In this document: piece by piece, positions 8,889 through 19,362 of the stretch
Position numbering within the stretch: the first letter of the stretch is position 1
Layout of the letters: every line of letters starts with the position of its first letter
NCBI RefSeq assembly: GCF_012295615.1
Contig: NZ_CP051183.1
Location: 3,437,001 to 3,501,000, forward strand
Length of the DNA stretch: 64,000 nt
Origin: Bermanella marisrubri
GTDB lineage: Bacteria; Pseudomonadota; Gammaproteobacteria; Pseudomonadales; Oceanobacteraceae
Direction of reading: 5' to 3'
The notes under the pieces: model-generated
What the model saw: only the letters and a program-made list of their open reading frames with translations
Told to the model about the DNA's origin: nothing
The model's database searches: none
Position numbers and translations under genes: made by a program

Positions 8889-11800
8889 CCACGATGCCCT
8901 GTGTATTCAGCAATAGCTTCCAAAAGTCGATCCTCTTGGAATGGCTTACCCATGTAGTCTGTCACGCCAATAGCCATAGCCCGTTCCTTGTGTTTTTCAC
9001 CGGTACGCGACGTGATCATAATAATCGGAATCTCTTTCAATGCCTGGCTATGACGCATTTGCGAAGCTACCTCGAAACCATCCATACGCGGCATTTCTAT
9101 ATCCAACAACACTAAGTCCGGCTTGTACTCCTGCAGAGTTGCCATGGCATCTACACCATCTTTCGCCGTACGAACTTCCATGCCATTTCGCTCTAGAAGA
9201 CGGGTCGTCACTTTACGTACGGTTACGGAGTCATCCACAACCAGTATTGATGTCACATCGCTTTGACGAGCCAGCTCAACCGCTTCCAGTTCGGCTTCCT
9301 GCTCGTGTTCAATAGCCATGTGCTGTTGATATTCAAGAGTATTCACATGACGCATCATGTTCGGTAGATCCAAGATGATCACTACGCTACCGTCACCCAA
9401 GATGGTACCACCCGATACACCCACTACAGAGTTAAACTGTGGCCCTAAGGTTTTTACAACAATTTCCCGTGAACCCATCAATGTATCCACTTGAATCGCA
9501 GCAGGCGAAGAACCACGCACAAGCACGACAGGCATCGGCGTATTGTCTTCGGGCAGGCGCGTCATGTTTTCATCGCGCAATAGGCGACCTAAATACTCTA
9601 ACTGGTATTCACGACCTGCATAGTGATAAGTCGGCTTATCCTGTTTGAGTAGCTCACGCAAGTTGTTGGCACTCACGCGCACAATACCTTCAATATTGTT
9701 AAGTGGTATTGCGAACAAAGCGTCACCGACTTTCGCCATAAGTGCTCGGTTTACCGATACTGTAAACGGCAATCGAATGACGAACTCAGTGCCTTGATTC
9801 TGTTGTGAATTAATCACAACCGTGCCGCCTACTTGTTTGATCTCACTATTCACAACGTCCATGCCTACGCCACGGCCGGAGATCTGTGTCACTTGTTCAG
9901 CCGTACTGAAACCCGCTTGAAGGATAAACTGATAGATTTCTTGATCCGGCATTTTCACACTTGGATCAATCAATCCACGATCAATCGCTTTGCGACGCAC
10001 TGCATCAACATTAATACCTGCACCATCATCGGCTAAACGCAGTACTACGTCACCGCCATCACGGGAAAGGCTTAAATAAATATTACCGGTTTCTGATTTA
10101 CCTGCAGCTTTACGCTGTTCAGTCGATTCCAAGCCATGGTCTACAGCGTTACGTAGCATGTGCTCTAGAGGAGAAATCAGACGCTCTAGTACGCTACGGT
10201 CCATTTCGCCTTCAGCATTACTGACATGCAACTCGACCTGTTTGCCCAATTCTGTACTGATTTGACGCACGATACGACGTAGACGCGGTACCAAACGACT
10301 AAACGGTACCATTCGAGTCTTCATTAGACCTTCTTGCAATTCGGTATTTACGCGCGATTGCTGAAGCAATAATGTTTCTGCATCACGGGTCTTATCCAAA
10401 AGTGTCGATTTTAAATCCGCTAAGTCCGATGCCGACTCTACTAGTGACCTAGACAGTTGCTGCAACTGGCTATAGCGGTCCATCTCCAATGGGTCAAAAT
10501 CTTCATATTCTGGACCTTGTTGTTCACGACGGAAAAGCACCTGAGCCTCGGTTTCCATATCTAAACGTCGAAGCTGGTCGCGCAAGCGATCCAAGGTGGC
10601 GTCCATTTCATCCAATGTGTAAGAGAAATCTGTAACTTGAGTCTCTAAACGACCACGACTGATCGATGTTTCACCTGCCAAGTTAACCAAACCATCAAGC
10701 AAAGAAGCAGGTACCTTGATCATTTCCTGCGGGCCTTGACGTTTGCCTTGAGCCTCTTGCTCGGTTCGACTAACCGGTTGCTGCGGTGAAGACTGAGCAA
10801 CTACTTGATTATTCTCGGCCTGAGGTACAATTGGCGCAGTCGTCGTTTTCGACGTATTCTCCTCGGCGTCGGGTTGTGGTCGCAATGGCACAACATTGGT
10901 TTGCGGCTGAGATAGCACTTCGGCTCGATCGCTATCGGTATTCTCGTTGCTCTGAACAGCATTCTCGACCTGAACCATAAGTGGCTCTGAAGCACCTGCA
11001 TTAAACCACTCTTGTACATGTTCAATACGACCCGCTATGAAATCATATTGTTCATGTAGACTGTTGAACAAGGCTTCATCACCAGGACGTTTTTCCGTGA
11101 GACGTTTTTGCAATTCAGTCTCCATATGGTGCGCCATGTCACCAATATCGACTAAACCAGCTATGCGTGCACCGCCTTTCAGCGTATGCAAAACACGCTG
11201 CACAGCTTCGTTCGTGCTTAGATTTTCAGGTGATTGTTGCCACTGCTGCAATAAACCATCCAATTCTTCTAGCAATTCGTCGGCTTCTTCAAGGAAGATC
11301 TCGATTACTTCCTCATCTGCGTCTATTGCCAGACTCTCAACTGTGACTGACTGAGTCTCCTGCAATGGTTTCACTGCAGATGCAGAAGGATCAGCCAAAC
11401 TATCTTCATCACTTGCAGTTGATGTCTCATCAATCGCGTTAGCTTGCGATGGTACTTCCAGCGACTCACCAGCAATAAATAGTTGAATGGCAGTAATCAG
11501 TTCTGGAGCTGGGCGCATGCCTTGATTATCTTGCAAGGCTGCGACCATATCAGCCAAACGATCATGACAAATTTGGAGTAACTCAAATAACTGAGGGGTT
11601 GCGGTTAAGCGTCCGAGACTGAGCCCTTCATACAAGTCTTCTAACTCATGCGCTAAGTCGCCAATGGCATTAATTTCTGCCATACGCGCGCCGCCCTTAA
11701 AGGTATGCAAGTCACGCTGCAATTCAGCAACTTTAATTAAATTTAATGGATCTTGTTTCCAGTCATTCAGGGCTTCAGAGATGGAGTCTAAAAGTTCTTC

Positions 11801-14800
11801 CGCTTCTTCTAAAAAGATCTCTAATAACTCTGGATCAATATCCTGCTGAATAACTTCTTCCCTCACTTCCACCTGTGGAATATCCAAAGTCACAGGACCA
11901 TCATCCAAATCAGAATTGTCTGGGACTAATTGCTTGTATTCTTCTTCAGAATCGACAGGGACCTCACCAGTGAGATCTGCGATCAGTTGTTTTGCAGGCA
12001 CGATGGCTTGGCTTGCAGCCACCATATCCATCATATTCAGTAGAGCTTCATGAGCATCAATAATGGTTTTAGCAAGTTCACTATCGGCCGCCAAAGCTTC
12101 ATCCTTGATGCGCTGATAGGCTATTTGCAATGCCTGACACAAAGCGACTAAAGGAGGAAGCTCAGACATCTGAGCACCCTTTTCTAGGGTTTGCATTTCA
12201 TCAATGAGGGTCAGCAACAATTCGGAATTATCTGGATGAGCTTTCCAATCATCCATTAAGTCTTCCGCTTCATTAATAATGTCCATGCCCTCGGACAAGA
12301 AGATGGACAGCACTTGAGGATCAACTTGACCTTTGTTCTTCTGACCAGAGTCTTCCGCCACATCGGTGCGTACTTGATCGACAAAACGGATCAGGTCCGC
12401 ATTTAGATCTTGACTGCCGGGGATCTCCGCATAGGGCGTTGAATCCAGTTGCTGATAGCCTTGATCCAGTAATTCCTTACCTCGGATATAGAAATGTATG
12501 ATTTCTGCACTAGGCTCAATGTGATAAGCCCTTAGGTCTTTTGTAAAGTTTTCTAAACCCGCTGCCACTTCTGCTATCGGTTCGATATGCGCCATATGCG
12601 CACTACCTTTCAAAGTGTGTAACGCTCGCTGTAGATCATCGTTCAAGTCTATTTGATAATCTTCACTCTGTGCAGTTTCAATAAATTCTGCCACCACTTT
12701 TAAGTGGCTGGTTACCTCACTGCTAAATACACTTAGCAATGCTTGGTCCATGTTTTGGTCATTGGTTTCTGTCTCTGAAATCCCGTCATGACTCTCTAAC
12801 TTTGCAGAGGATTCGACTGTGGTGGCTAAATTTTGCGAATCTTGCTCAAACTTTTTTGCCGCTCCATGCCATTCTCCAGCAACTTCACCTTTGGCAATTT
12901 TGTTGGCGTATTCTTGAATCGCTTCTACATCCAATGGACATACATGGCGATGCTTAAACGCTTCAATGAGACTTGGCAATTGCTCAATCACGTAATCAAC
13001 AATCGTGAATAGTTCATCACTTAATTGAATGGTTTGGTCAATGAGACGATTGAACATGTTTTCAATCGCCCAAGCAGTCTCGCCAATATCACTGGCACTG
13101 ACCATTCGCCCACTGCCTTTCAAAGTATGGAAAGCTCGACGAGTTGTGATCAGAGCTTCTTCATCTGATGTATCGCCTTTGTAGGCTGGCCAAAATTCAT
13201 GAATGGTTTCTAATACTTCTTCAGCTTCCTCTAGGAAAATTTCGATAATCTCATCGTCAATCAAATCATCATCGTCATCTTCCATTGCAACAGGTGCTAG
13301 TTGCTCAACGGCTACTTGTTCTGGTTCTACCGTGACAAATTCATTGTCTGGTTGTTCTTCCAATGCCGCAGTTAATGCATCTTCTGCACTGACATCCCAT
13401 TCTTCAGGCTGTTCTATGGAAGCAAAATCGATAACCTCAGGTTCGGTTTCTTGTATGGAAACATCGTCCAACGTAATCGTTTCTAATGCTGCTTCGCTAT
13501 CCTCTGAAGCTTCATATGCACTATCAGCAGCTTGTAACCTTGTTTGCGAATCTGTTTCTAGCCCATCATCACTAGACACTTCTAATGAGACTTCTTCGAG
13601 GTCATCTTCTAATGCATCTTGTGCTACAACCGGTTCATCAGGGGATAAATCCTGCGCAGGTATGTATGGCAAAATGACTTCTTTCGCACGCAGCAAAATA
13701 CCATTGCTATCTTGTTGCGCATCGTCATCAACACGCTCTAAGAAATATTCAACACCACTTAATGATTCAGCCAAAACTTCTAATAACGCGGCTGATGGGC
13801 GTTCATTTTGATTAACATGTTTATGCAAGATATTGGAGCAGTAACGTGCAATATCTGCCGCATCCACCTGTGGGACCATAATCAAGGTGCCACGTAAATT
13901 CATCAACTGATCGGCGGCATCCGCAAGCAGTGATAACTCTCCACCCTTTGCATACTCCACAACCAGCTCTTTCACTTTTTCAATGATTTGCTTCGATTCG
14001 CGCAATACAACGTGCTGAGCTTCACCCAACTGCTGGGCTTCTGCCGTTGCAGGTTCACCGCCAAAGCGATCACTTAATCCGGTGAGCGATGCCTCCACAT
14101 ACAGCAACGCACCGGCCACATCCATCAATTGAACATTGCTAGCCGTTTGGCCTTCTGCAACAAACTGACTAATGAAGTCAAACTGATCCTGTATCACTTT
14201 TCGTGGCGTGCCGAGACCCAGCATCCCCATGGTATCGGTGATTTGCTTGAAAGCAGGAATCAAAAGTGCAAGCTGCTCTGAGGTCGCTTCTTTGTCTTGA
14301 ACTAATAGATCCAATCGCTCTTTGAGCGTTGTAATTTCTTCAATCAAGGCAGTCGCAACGCTACCCATGGTTGCTTTATCTGGACCTTTAAGTGCTTTGC
14401 GTTCTGCTGTCACCTCGTCTTGTGTGGGTAACGCGTCCTTAAGATTAAAGTCTTGCTTAATTTGCTCAATACGAGGTGTATTGATATCGCATTTCGCCAC
14501 ATAAAAAAGTAAGTTCTTGAGCAACTCGTCATTGCGCGCATTCAACGAGCTAGGACCTTGAGTAACCACTTTTTTCAACTCTGGCTCAAGCTTTTTCAAC
14601 AGTTCTTTAACAGCACTGTTTAACGCAATACCATTACTTGCGACACCTTCAAGCACCGCTGCCGCAGCGTGCCATAAGTCTTGTGCTTGGCTTTTTTGAA
14701 AAAGTTTAGCTAATCGCGCAGCTACTTTATGCAAGTACTGCGTATTTTGATCGACATCTTTGCCTTTCAATAAACCTAGTAAGGCTACCTGATACATCTG

Positions 14801-15310
14801 TCGAAGCTTACGCAAAAGATCGACAAATTGTTTATCAGAAAACTGACGTTCTTGTGCATCCGTAAGCGGTTGGCGGGTTTCTATTGAGGGTTGGAATAAA
14901 GACGTTTCTGATAGTAACGCTTCGCCGCGAGCACCACGCAAATCATTGAGAACAGGGAGTAGAACAACAGGAAGGTCGCGACGCCCGAGTTTTATGTGAT
15001 CAAGATAATTCGGTAATTGTAAAATTGCTTGCATCAAGACCTGACGAGCCTCATTGGCGTCAGCGACTTGATCACTCAACAAAGCTTGCGCAACAGCCTC
15101 CATCTCTTCGGCCAGCATAGCTGCACCATAGAATTCGACCATCTGCAACGTACCACGTACTTGGTGTAAATACGTCAGACAGAATTTCATGCGCGCGGTA
15201 TCGTCTGGTGCTTCTACATAAGCCTCCAGTTCATACTGAGCTTGTTTTAAGACTTCTTCTATTTCGCCTTTGACCCAATCAAGGGCAACGTAATCGTGGC
15301 GATCGCCCAT
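8885..15310 (-). CDS. chpA: ChpA, hybrid CheA-like histidine kinase with multiple Hpt domains
   Basis: ChpA is the central kinase of the Pil-Chp pathway, passing phosphate to PilG and PilH to control pilus extension, retraction and surface-induced cAMP. At 2141 residues it is shorter than the P. aeruginosa protein (about 2470). Hpt-type motifs with the phospho-histidine are at His728 (HTLKGS), His898 (HTLKGS), His1202 (HTFKGG) and His1375 (HTLKGG); His49 lies in a weaker HQVRGT context. Two equivalent positions are degenerate, Met470 (MNLRGT) and Gln1040 (QTLEKG). The kinase core follows: dimerisation region, N-box with Asn1721 (LRNAVDHGLE), G1 DDGAGIN, G2 GRGVGMDVV, a CheW-like domain, and a C-terminal receiver with Asp2070 (LLDIEMPRMDG). 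Acidic linkers separate the Hpt modules. Confidence 0.97.
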   Translation of the reverse strand: MGDRHDYVALDWVKGEIEEVLKQAQYELEAYVEAPDDTARMKFCLTYLHQVRGTLQMVEFYGAAMLAEEMEAVAQALLSDQVADANEARQVLMQAILQLPNYLDHIKLGRRDLPVVLLPVLNDLRGARGEALLSETSLFQPSIETRQPLTDAQERQFSDKQFVDLLRKLRQMYQVALLGLLKGKDVDQNTQYLHKVAARLAKLFQKSQAQDLWHAAAAVLEGVASNGIALNSAVKELLKKLEPELKKVVTQGPSSLNARNDELLKNLLFYVAKCDINTPRIEQIKQDFNLKDALPTQDEVTAERKALKGPDKATMGSVATALIEEITTLKERLDLLVQDKEATSEQLALLIPAFKQITDTMGMLGLGTPRKVIQDQFDFISQFVAEGQTASNVQLMDVAGALLYVEASLTGLSDRFGGEPATAEAQQLGEAQHVVLRESKQIIEKVKELVVEYAKGGELSLLADAADQLMNLRGTLIMVPQVDAADIARYCSNILHKHVNQNERPSAALLEVLAESLSGVEYFLERVDDDAQQDSNGILLRAKEVILPYIPAQDLSPDEPVVAQDALEDDLEEVSLEVSSDDGLETDSQTRLQAADSAYEASEDSEAALETITLDDVSIQETEPEVIDFASIEQPEEWDVSAEDALTAALEEQPDNEFVTVEPEQVAVEQLAPVAMEDDDDDLIDDEIIEIFLEEAEEVLETIHEFWPAYKGDTSDEEALITTRRAFHTLKGSGRMVSASDIGETAWAIENMFNRLIDQTIQLSDELFTIVDYVIEQLPSLIEAFKHRHVCPLDVEAIQEYANKIAKGEVAGEWHGAAKKFEQDSQNLATTVESSAKLESHDGISETETNDQNMDQALLSVFSSEVTSHLKVVAEFIETAQSEDYQIDLNDDLQRALHTLKGSAHMAHIEPIAEVAAGLENFTKDLRAYHIEPSAEIIHFYIRGKELLDQGYQQLDSTPYAEIPGSQDLNADLIRFVDQVRTDVAEDSGQKNKGQVDPQVLSIFLSEGMDIINEAEDLMDDWKAHPDNSELLLTLIDEMQTLEKGAQMSELPPLVALCQALQIAYQRIKDEALAADSELAKTIIDAHEALLNMMDMVAASQAIVPAKQLIADLTGEVPVDSEEEYKQLVPDNSDLDDGPVTLDIPQVEVREEVIQQDIDPELLEIFLEEAEELLDSISEALNDWKQDPLNLIKVAELQRDLHTFKGGARMAEINAIGDLAHELEDLYEGLSLGRLTATPQLFELLQICHDRLADMVAALQDNQGMRPAPELITAIQLFIAGESLEVPSQANAIDETSTASDEDSLADPSASAVKPLQETQSVTVESLAIDADEEVIEIFLEEADELLEELDGLLQQWQQSPENLSTNEAVQRVLHTLKGGARIAGLVDIGDMAHHMETELQKRLTEKRPGDEALFNSLHEQYDFIAGRIEHVQEWFNAGASEPLMVQVENAVQSNENTDSDRAEVLSQPQTNVVPLRPQPDAEENTSKTTTAPIVPQAENNQVVAQSSPQQPVSRTEQEAQGKRQGPQEMIKVPASLLDGLVNLAGETSISRGRLETQVTDFSYTLDEMDATLDRLRDQLRRLDMETEAQVLFRREQQGPEYEDFDPLEMDRYSQLQQLSRSLVESASDLADLKSTLLDKTRDAETLLLQQSRVNTELQEGLMKTRMVPFSRLVPRLRRIVRQISTELGKQVELHVSNAEGEMDRSVLERLISPLEHMLRNAVDHGLESTEQRKAAGKSETGNIYLSLSRDGGDVVLRLADDGAGINVDAVRRKAIDRGLIDPSVKMPDQEIYQFILQAGFSTAEQVTQISGRGVGMDVVNSEIKQVGGTVVINSQQNQGTEFVIRLPFTVSVNRALMAKVGDALFAIPLNNIEGIVRVSANNLRELLKQDKPTYHYAGREYQLEYLGRLLRDENMTRLPEDNTPMPVVLVRGSSPAAIQVDTLMGSREIVVKTLGPQFNSVVGVSGGTILGDGSVVIILDLPNMMRHVNTLEYQQHMAIEHEQEAELEAVELARQSDVTSILVVDDSVTVRKVTTRLLERNGMEVRTAKDGVDAMATLQEYKPDLVLLDIEMPRMDGFEVASQMRHSQALKEIPIIMITSRTGEKHKERAMAIGVTDYMGKPFQEDRLLEAIAEYTGHRG

Positions 15311-15333
15311 AGTGGCTCCGCATCCTATTTATA

Positions 15334-16203
15334 CTATATTTTTCGCTTAATGAACGCCGTAACGGATTCACCTTTGACCGGTGTTAATTGCGGGTGTTGC
15401 CACTCCACAATTTCCCCCATTCCAATCAAAAGTAAACCTCCAGGTAACAATCGATCAACTAGTTGATTCAATATTTCCTGACGTCGCCAGCGACGAAAAT
15501 AAATTAATAAGTTTTGGCAATAGATAATATGTCGCTGCGTTTGCGGTGACTGATCTATTTCCAAAACGTTAACTTGGGCAAAGCAAGTTTGACGTTTAAC
15601 CTCGGGCTTTACTGAATAGCCTTTAGGTTCCTCATCGAAGTACGTATCGAGATAATGCTGGTTAAGCACCTCAACCCGACGCGAGGAGTACAATCCTTCT
15701 CTTGCTTTATTTAACACAGGCACACTGATATCCGTACCCGTGATCATAAATTCTTCTTGTTGGTCCGTTTGACTTAGGACCTCATGAGCTAGCATCGCTA
15801 GGCTATATACTTCCTCACCACTGGAACAACCGACACTCCATATATCCAATGGATTTTTGCGATCGATATGATCCCGTTGTGATTGAATAAACTGAGCAAC
15901 ATACTTAAACGCTTCTGGGTCGCGAAAAAAACGAGTTTCCTGAACCGTTAAGCGATCAATCAACTTCGCCCATTCAATGCGTCCCATAGGGCCATGCACA
16001 ATCTGATCATAATATTCTTGATAGTCTGTGCATTCTAATTCCCGCATTCGCGTCATTAAACTGGATTGCAATAACGATTTGCGCTGCTCGGCGAGAAAGA
16101 TACCTGTTCGATCTTCCAGCAGTTCCTGCCATTGCTGGAACTGCTGATCACTCATTTGCGGCAGGGCTTGTAGCGTCCAGCCTGGTGATGACACTGCGAT
16201 CAC
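15334..16203 (-). CDS. pilK: PilK, CheR-type receptor methyltransferase
   Basis: PilK transfers methyl groups from S-adenosylmethionine to glutamates of PilJ. The 289-residue protein has the CheR layout: an N-terminal helical domain with the basic TVQETRFFRDPEAF region, then a Rossmann methyltransferase domain with the SAM motif WSVGCSSGEEVYSLAM and the later IIYCQNLLIYF block. The start is GTG at 16203, four bases after the pilJ stop, and the gene is followed by chpA after 23 bases. Both spacings fit one operon. Confidence 0.93.
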   Translation of the reverse strand: MIAVSSPGWTLQALPQMSDQQFQQWQELLEDRTGIFLAEQRKSLLQSSLMTRMRELECTDYQEYYDQIVHGPMGRIEWAKLIDRLTVQETRFFRDPEAFKYVAQFIQSQRDHIDRKNPLDIWSVGCSSGEEVYSLAMLAHEVLSQTDQQEEFMITGTDISVPVLNKAREGLYSSRRVEVLNQHYLDTYFDEEPKGYSVKPEVKRQTCFAQVNVLEIDQSPQTQRHIIYCQNLLIYFRRWRRQEILNQLVDRLLPGGLLLIGMGEIVEWQHPQLTPVKGESVTAFIKRKI

Positions 16204-16207
16204 CTAG

Positions 16208-18241
16208 TTACGAGTTTGATTCAGGTAGCTTGAAACCAGCTACCGATTCACGCAACTTCGTCGCCATCTCTGCAAGGTTACCGATGGATTTAGCCGTTGC
16301 TGTGGTACCTGATGATGTTTGCGACGTGATTTCCTGAATTACGTTCATCGTATTGGAAATGTGACCCGCCGAGGACGACTGCTGGCGTGCTGCGTTTGAG
16401 ATGTTCTGGATCAAATCAGCGAGATTTTTCGATACGGTTTCGATTTCTTCAAGCGCAACACCCGCATCCTGTGCTAGGCGAGCACCGCGTACCACCTCTG
16501 CAGTTGTGTGTTCCATGGAGATAACTGCTTCGTTCGTATCGTTCTGGATGGTTTTAACTAGAGCTTCAATCTGCTTAGTTGCTGCTGCTGAACGTTCTGC
16601 GAGGCGCTGTACCTCATCCGCTACCACGGCGAAGCCTCGACCTGCATCACCGGCCATGGATGCCTGAATCGCAGCGTTAAGAGAAAGAATGTTTGTTTGG
16701 TCTGCGATATCGGTAATTAGAGAGATGATGTCACCGATCTCTTGAGAAGATTCACCCAGACGTTTAATACGCTTAGAGGTTTCTTGAATCTGCTCACGAA
16801 TGTTGTCCATGCCGTTGATGGTTGCCTGTACTACTTCAGCACCTTTGTTTGCGATGGTTACCGATCTTTCCGCAACCGAGGTTGATTCAGATGCGTTGGA
16901 AGATACTTGGTCGATGGACACCGCCATCTCATTAATAGCTGCGGAAGCTCCGGCAATCTCTTGCGCTTGGTGCTCTGCGGCGTCTGCAAGGTGCATCGCC
17001 GTAGACTGAGTTTCTTGTGCTGCCGATGCTACCTGTACCGCTGTTTCGTTAATCGCAGTTACAAGCGCACGCATCTGGTCGATTGCGAAGTTGATGGAGT
17101 CAGCAATGGCACCTGTAAAATCTTCGGTTACCGTAGCCTGCGTTGTTAAGTCACCATCTGCGAGGTCAGCTAGTTCATCAAGAAGACGCAAGATCGCCAT
17201 TTGGTTGGCTTCGTTCTTGGTTTCTTCCTGCTTTAAGTTTTTCTGAGTATCTTGGTAGGACACATAACCCACACCACCCAACATAATTAGTGCAATAACA
17301 GCCAATAAATAACCAATGGTTTGCAGCACAGTCCAAGTGTCAGAACGTTCTTCGTGGCGCTCTGTTAGTGTTGAAGTTTGACTCAACATGTTTTGTGATT
17401 CGGTAAAGATCGTATTTGCTGATTCACGAACTTGGAAAAGCTCTGGAGACGTTTCCAAAATCTCATCAACGGAACCGGCGACGAATTCAAACAGCTCAGA
17501 AATTTCGGCAAGAGAATCAATTGCCGCGGGGTCGGTAACCGGCTTGATATTCATCGCCACATTACCTTCGATCATGCCGTTCAAAACGCGTCCGAATAAG
17601 TTGGCATCTCGACCAAAGCTATCCGCCGCCATTACAGCGTCATCACCACCAGACAATACTTTACCTACCGAACGAACGATACGCTCTGCTAACCATGACT
17701 GACGCTGGGCAACCGCAACCTGCTCGGCAGGCGCTTCATTGTCCAAAAGAATCTCAACAACCTCATCGTATTCCACTTGTAACTGAGGGATAGTTTCAGA
17801 TAGCGTCGCGGCAACTTCGTGCAGAGAAAGTACGGTGTCCTGCGTTTCTAGAATTCGATCGGCGGAGTCACTTACATCTAGCCACAAGGCATTCAGCTCA
17901 TTAACACCTTCTACATCAGTTGGCGGCAGACCGGTTTGCTCGTCACCGTTTTTCAGATAACCCCAACGCGTTTCAAAGCCGTTACGCGCGCTTCGCAATA
18001 ATCGGAAAGCTTCTTCCTTACCAGCGGCGGCCTCAACGGCGTTCTTCGCGATCTGCTGTGACAGTACGCGCAACTCGCCCGAATGGGAAATATATTGGGC
18101 ATCCTGATCGGTCTTATACTGTACGAAAATGGTGATACCCAAGAACGCCAAGATGAAGACTACGAAGGCAGCAATAAAGCCCAATCGTGCAGTGTTATTC
18201 AGTAATGTGGACAGGATTGCACTGCCTGCACTCGCTTTCAT
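16208..18241 (-). CDS. pilJ: PilJ, methyl-accepting receptor of the type IV pilus system
   Basis: PilJ is the inner-membrane receptor that senses pilin and surface contact and controls ChpA. The 677 residues contain a first membrane helix (about 20-41, LGFIAAFVVFILAFLGITIF), a periplasmic helical region made of two PilJ-type four-helix modules (about 45-300), a second membrane helix (about 304-327), a HAMP-like linker and a cytoplasmic signalling coiled coil. The kinase-contact tip near residues 500-560 reads ADQTNILSLNAAIQASMAGD, with GRGFAVVADEVQRLAERS after it, the hallmark of methyl-accepting proteins. It lies between pilI and pilK with a 153-base gap to pilI, longer than the other operon spacings. 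Confidence 0.95.
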   Translation of the reverse strand: MKASAGSAILSTLLNNTARLGFIAAFVVFILAFLGITIFVQYKTDQDAQYISHSGELRVLSQQIAKNAVEAAAGKEEAFRLLRSARNGFETRWGYLKNGDEQTGLPPTDVEGVNELNALWLDVSDSADRILETQDTVLSLHEVAATLSETIPQLQVEYDEVVEILLDNEAPAEQVAVAQRQSWLAERIVRSVGKVLSGGDDAVMAADSFGRDANLFGRVLNGMIEGNVAMNIKPVTDPAAIDSLAEISELFEFVAGSVDEILETSPELFQVRESANTIFTESQNMLSQTSTLTERHEERSDTWTVLQTIGYLLAVIALIMLGGVGYVSYQDTQKNLKQEETKNEANQMAILRLLDELADLADGDLTTQATVTEDFTGAIADSINFAIDQMRALVTAINETAVQVASAAQETQSTAMHLADAAEHQAQEIAGASAAINEMAVSIDQVSSNASESTSVAERSVTIANKGAEVVQATINGMDNIREQIQETSKRIKRLGESSQEIGDIISLITDIADQTNILSLNAAIQASMAGDAGRGFAVVADEVQRLAERSAAATKQIEALVKTIQNDTNEAVISMEHTTAEVVRGARLAQDAGVALEEIETVSKNLADLIQNISNAARQQSSSAGHISNTMNVIQEITSQTSSGTTATAKSIGNLAEMATKLRESVAGFKLPESNS

Positions 18242-18394
18242 GTATTCAATCTCCGCAACCGTTTACTACGACTCGTTTTCGTTATTATTGGTCACTCCCA
18301 CCAGTAGACAGGGACTGACTTCTATTTTTAGCTATTCGAGAACGTCCTCAAACAATACTCAAATAGTAAAGACTTGTTAACGCGCTAGGCCAGA

Positions 18395-18922
18395 CTATAC
18401 CGCAATATCCATGTAGTGTTCATCCTTTGATAACGCCTCAAAGCTGAACACTGGCCACTGTTCGCCATTTCTCTCAAAAACACCTTCTATGAAGGGTGTT
18501 ATTTTTTCAGTTAATTCTGCTCTATCAGGCGACTCCATAGAATCAACTGGGAAATGCTGCATACCTAGCACAGCATCTACCACCAATCCATTCAGCAATT
18601 CGCCTTTTTCTATAATCAAGGTTCGCTTGTTTCTCTGAGTGCCATGAGGCTCACTTAAAAATGTCGCCAGATCCATAACTGGCACTAGTCGACCACGAAC
18701 GTTAGCCACACCTTCAACCCAATGTTTCACACCAGGAACTTGGGTTAGCTTAGGAGCTGTCAATATTTCCGTAATGTCATTCATGGGCGCAACAAATCGA
18801 CGCCCCGACAGGACAAAACCAACGCCACGCCAATACTCAACCGCCTCAGTACGAGAGGGTAAGTCTGCCGCATGAGAGCGACAGCGCTGGGCGATATCTT
18901 GGAGTAGCGCAAATGGCGTCAT
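18395..18922 (-). CDS. pilI: PilI, CheW-like adaptor
   Basis: A CheW-type coupling protein of 175 residues that links PilJ to ChpA and is required for twitching in Pseudomonas. It contains the conserved adaptor segments FVAPMNDITEIL, HWVEGVANVRGRLVPVMDL and the later GLVVDAVLGMQHF. It begins 11 bases after the pilH stop. The RGRLVPVMDL motif is the region contacting receptor and kinase in CheW. Compared with ChpC it is the canonical adaptor of this system. Confidence 0.92.
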   Translation of the reverse strand: MTPFALLQDIAQRCRSHAADLPSRTEAVEYWRGVGFVLSGRRFVAPMNDITEILTAPKLTQVPGVKHWVEGVANVRGRLVPVMDLATFLSEPHGTQRNKRTLIIEKGELLNGLVVDAVLGMQHFPVDSMESPDRAELTEKITPFIEGVFERNGEQWPVFSFEALSKDEHYMDIAV

Positions 18923-18933
18923 GAAAACCTCGA

Positions 18934-19302
18934 TTACTCGCCGTCAATGACGCTTTGAATGGTTTCTGCAAGCTGGTCTTCTGTAACCGGCTTAACTAAA
19001 TAACCTTTAGCACCTTGACGCTGACCCCAAACCTTATCTGTTTCCTGGTCTTTGGTCGTTACAATGATCACTGGGATATGCTCAGTTTTCGCATCCTTTG
19101 TTAATTGACGCGTTGCTTGGAAACCATTCAAACCAGGCATAACAATGTCCATTAGCACCACATCTGGCAGCTCTTCGCGCGCCAAAGCAACACCATCAGC
19201 GCCATTATCCGCTTCCAAAACCTCAAAACCCTTTGCTTCTAGCATGGATTTTAGAGTAAACATTTCGGTAGGCGAATCATCTACAATCAGCACGCGCGCC
19301 AT
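18934..19302 (-). CDS. pilH: PilH, single-domain response regulator
   Basis: A CheY-like receiver of 122 residues with acidic pocket Asp8/Asp9, phospho-acceptor Asp52 (VVLMDIVMPGLNG), a switch Thr in VTTKD and the conserved Lys in LVKPVT. In P. aeruginosa PilH favours pilus retraction and may act as a phosphate sink, opposing PilG. It lies 60 bases downstream of pilG. Confidence 0.93.
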   Translation of the reverse strand: MARVLIVDDSPTEMFTLKSMLEAKGFEVLEADNGADGVALAREELPDVVLMDIVMPGLNGFQATRQLTKDAKTEHIPVIIVTTKDQETDKVWGQRQGAKGYLVKPVTEDQLAETIQSVIDGE

Positions 19303-19362
19303 ATATAAACCTCAACTTAATCTGTAATTAATCAATAGCAATAATTTGCTGTTAGCTTCCGC

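Noticed and set aside
13203-13811. 202-codon plus-strand frame, very Ser-rich
   Set aside because: It is the antisense shadow of the acidic linker of chpA; its composition follows from the Glu/Asp codons of the real gene and it has no family signature.
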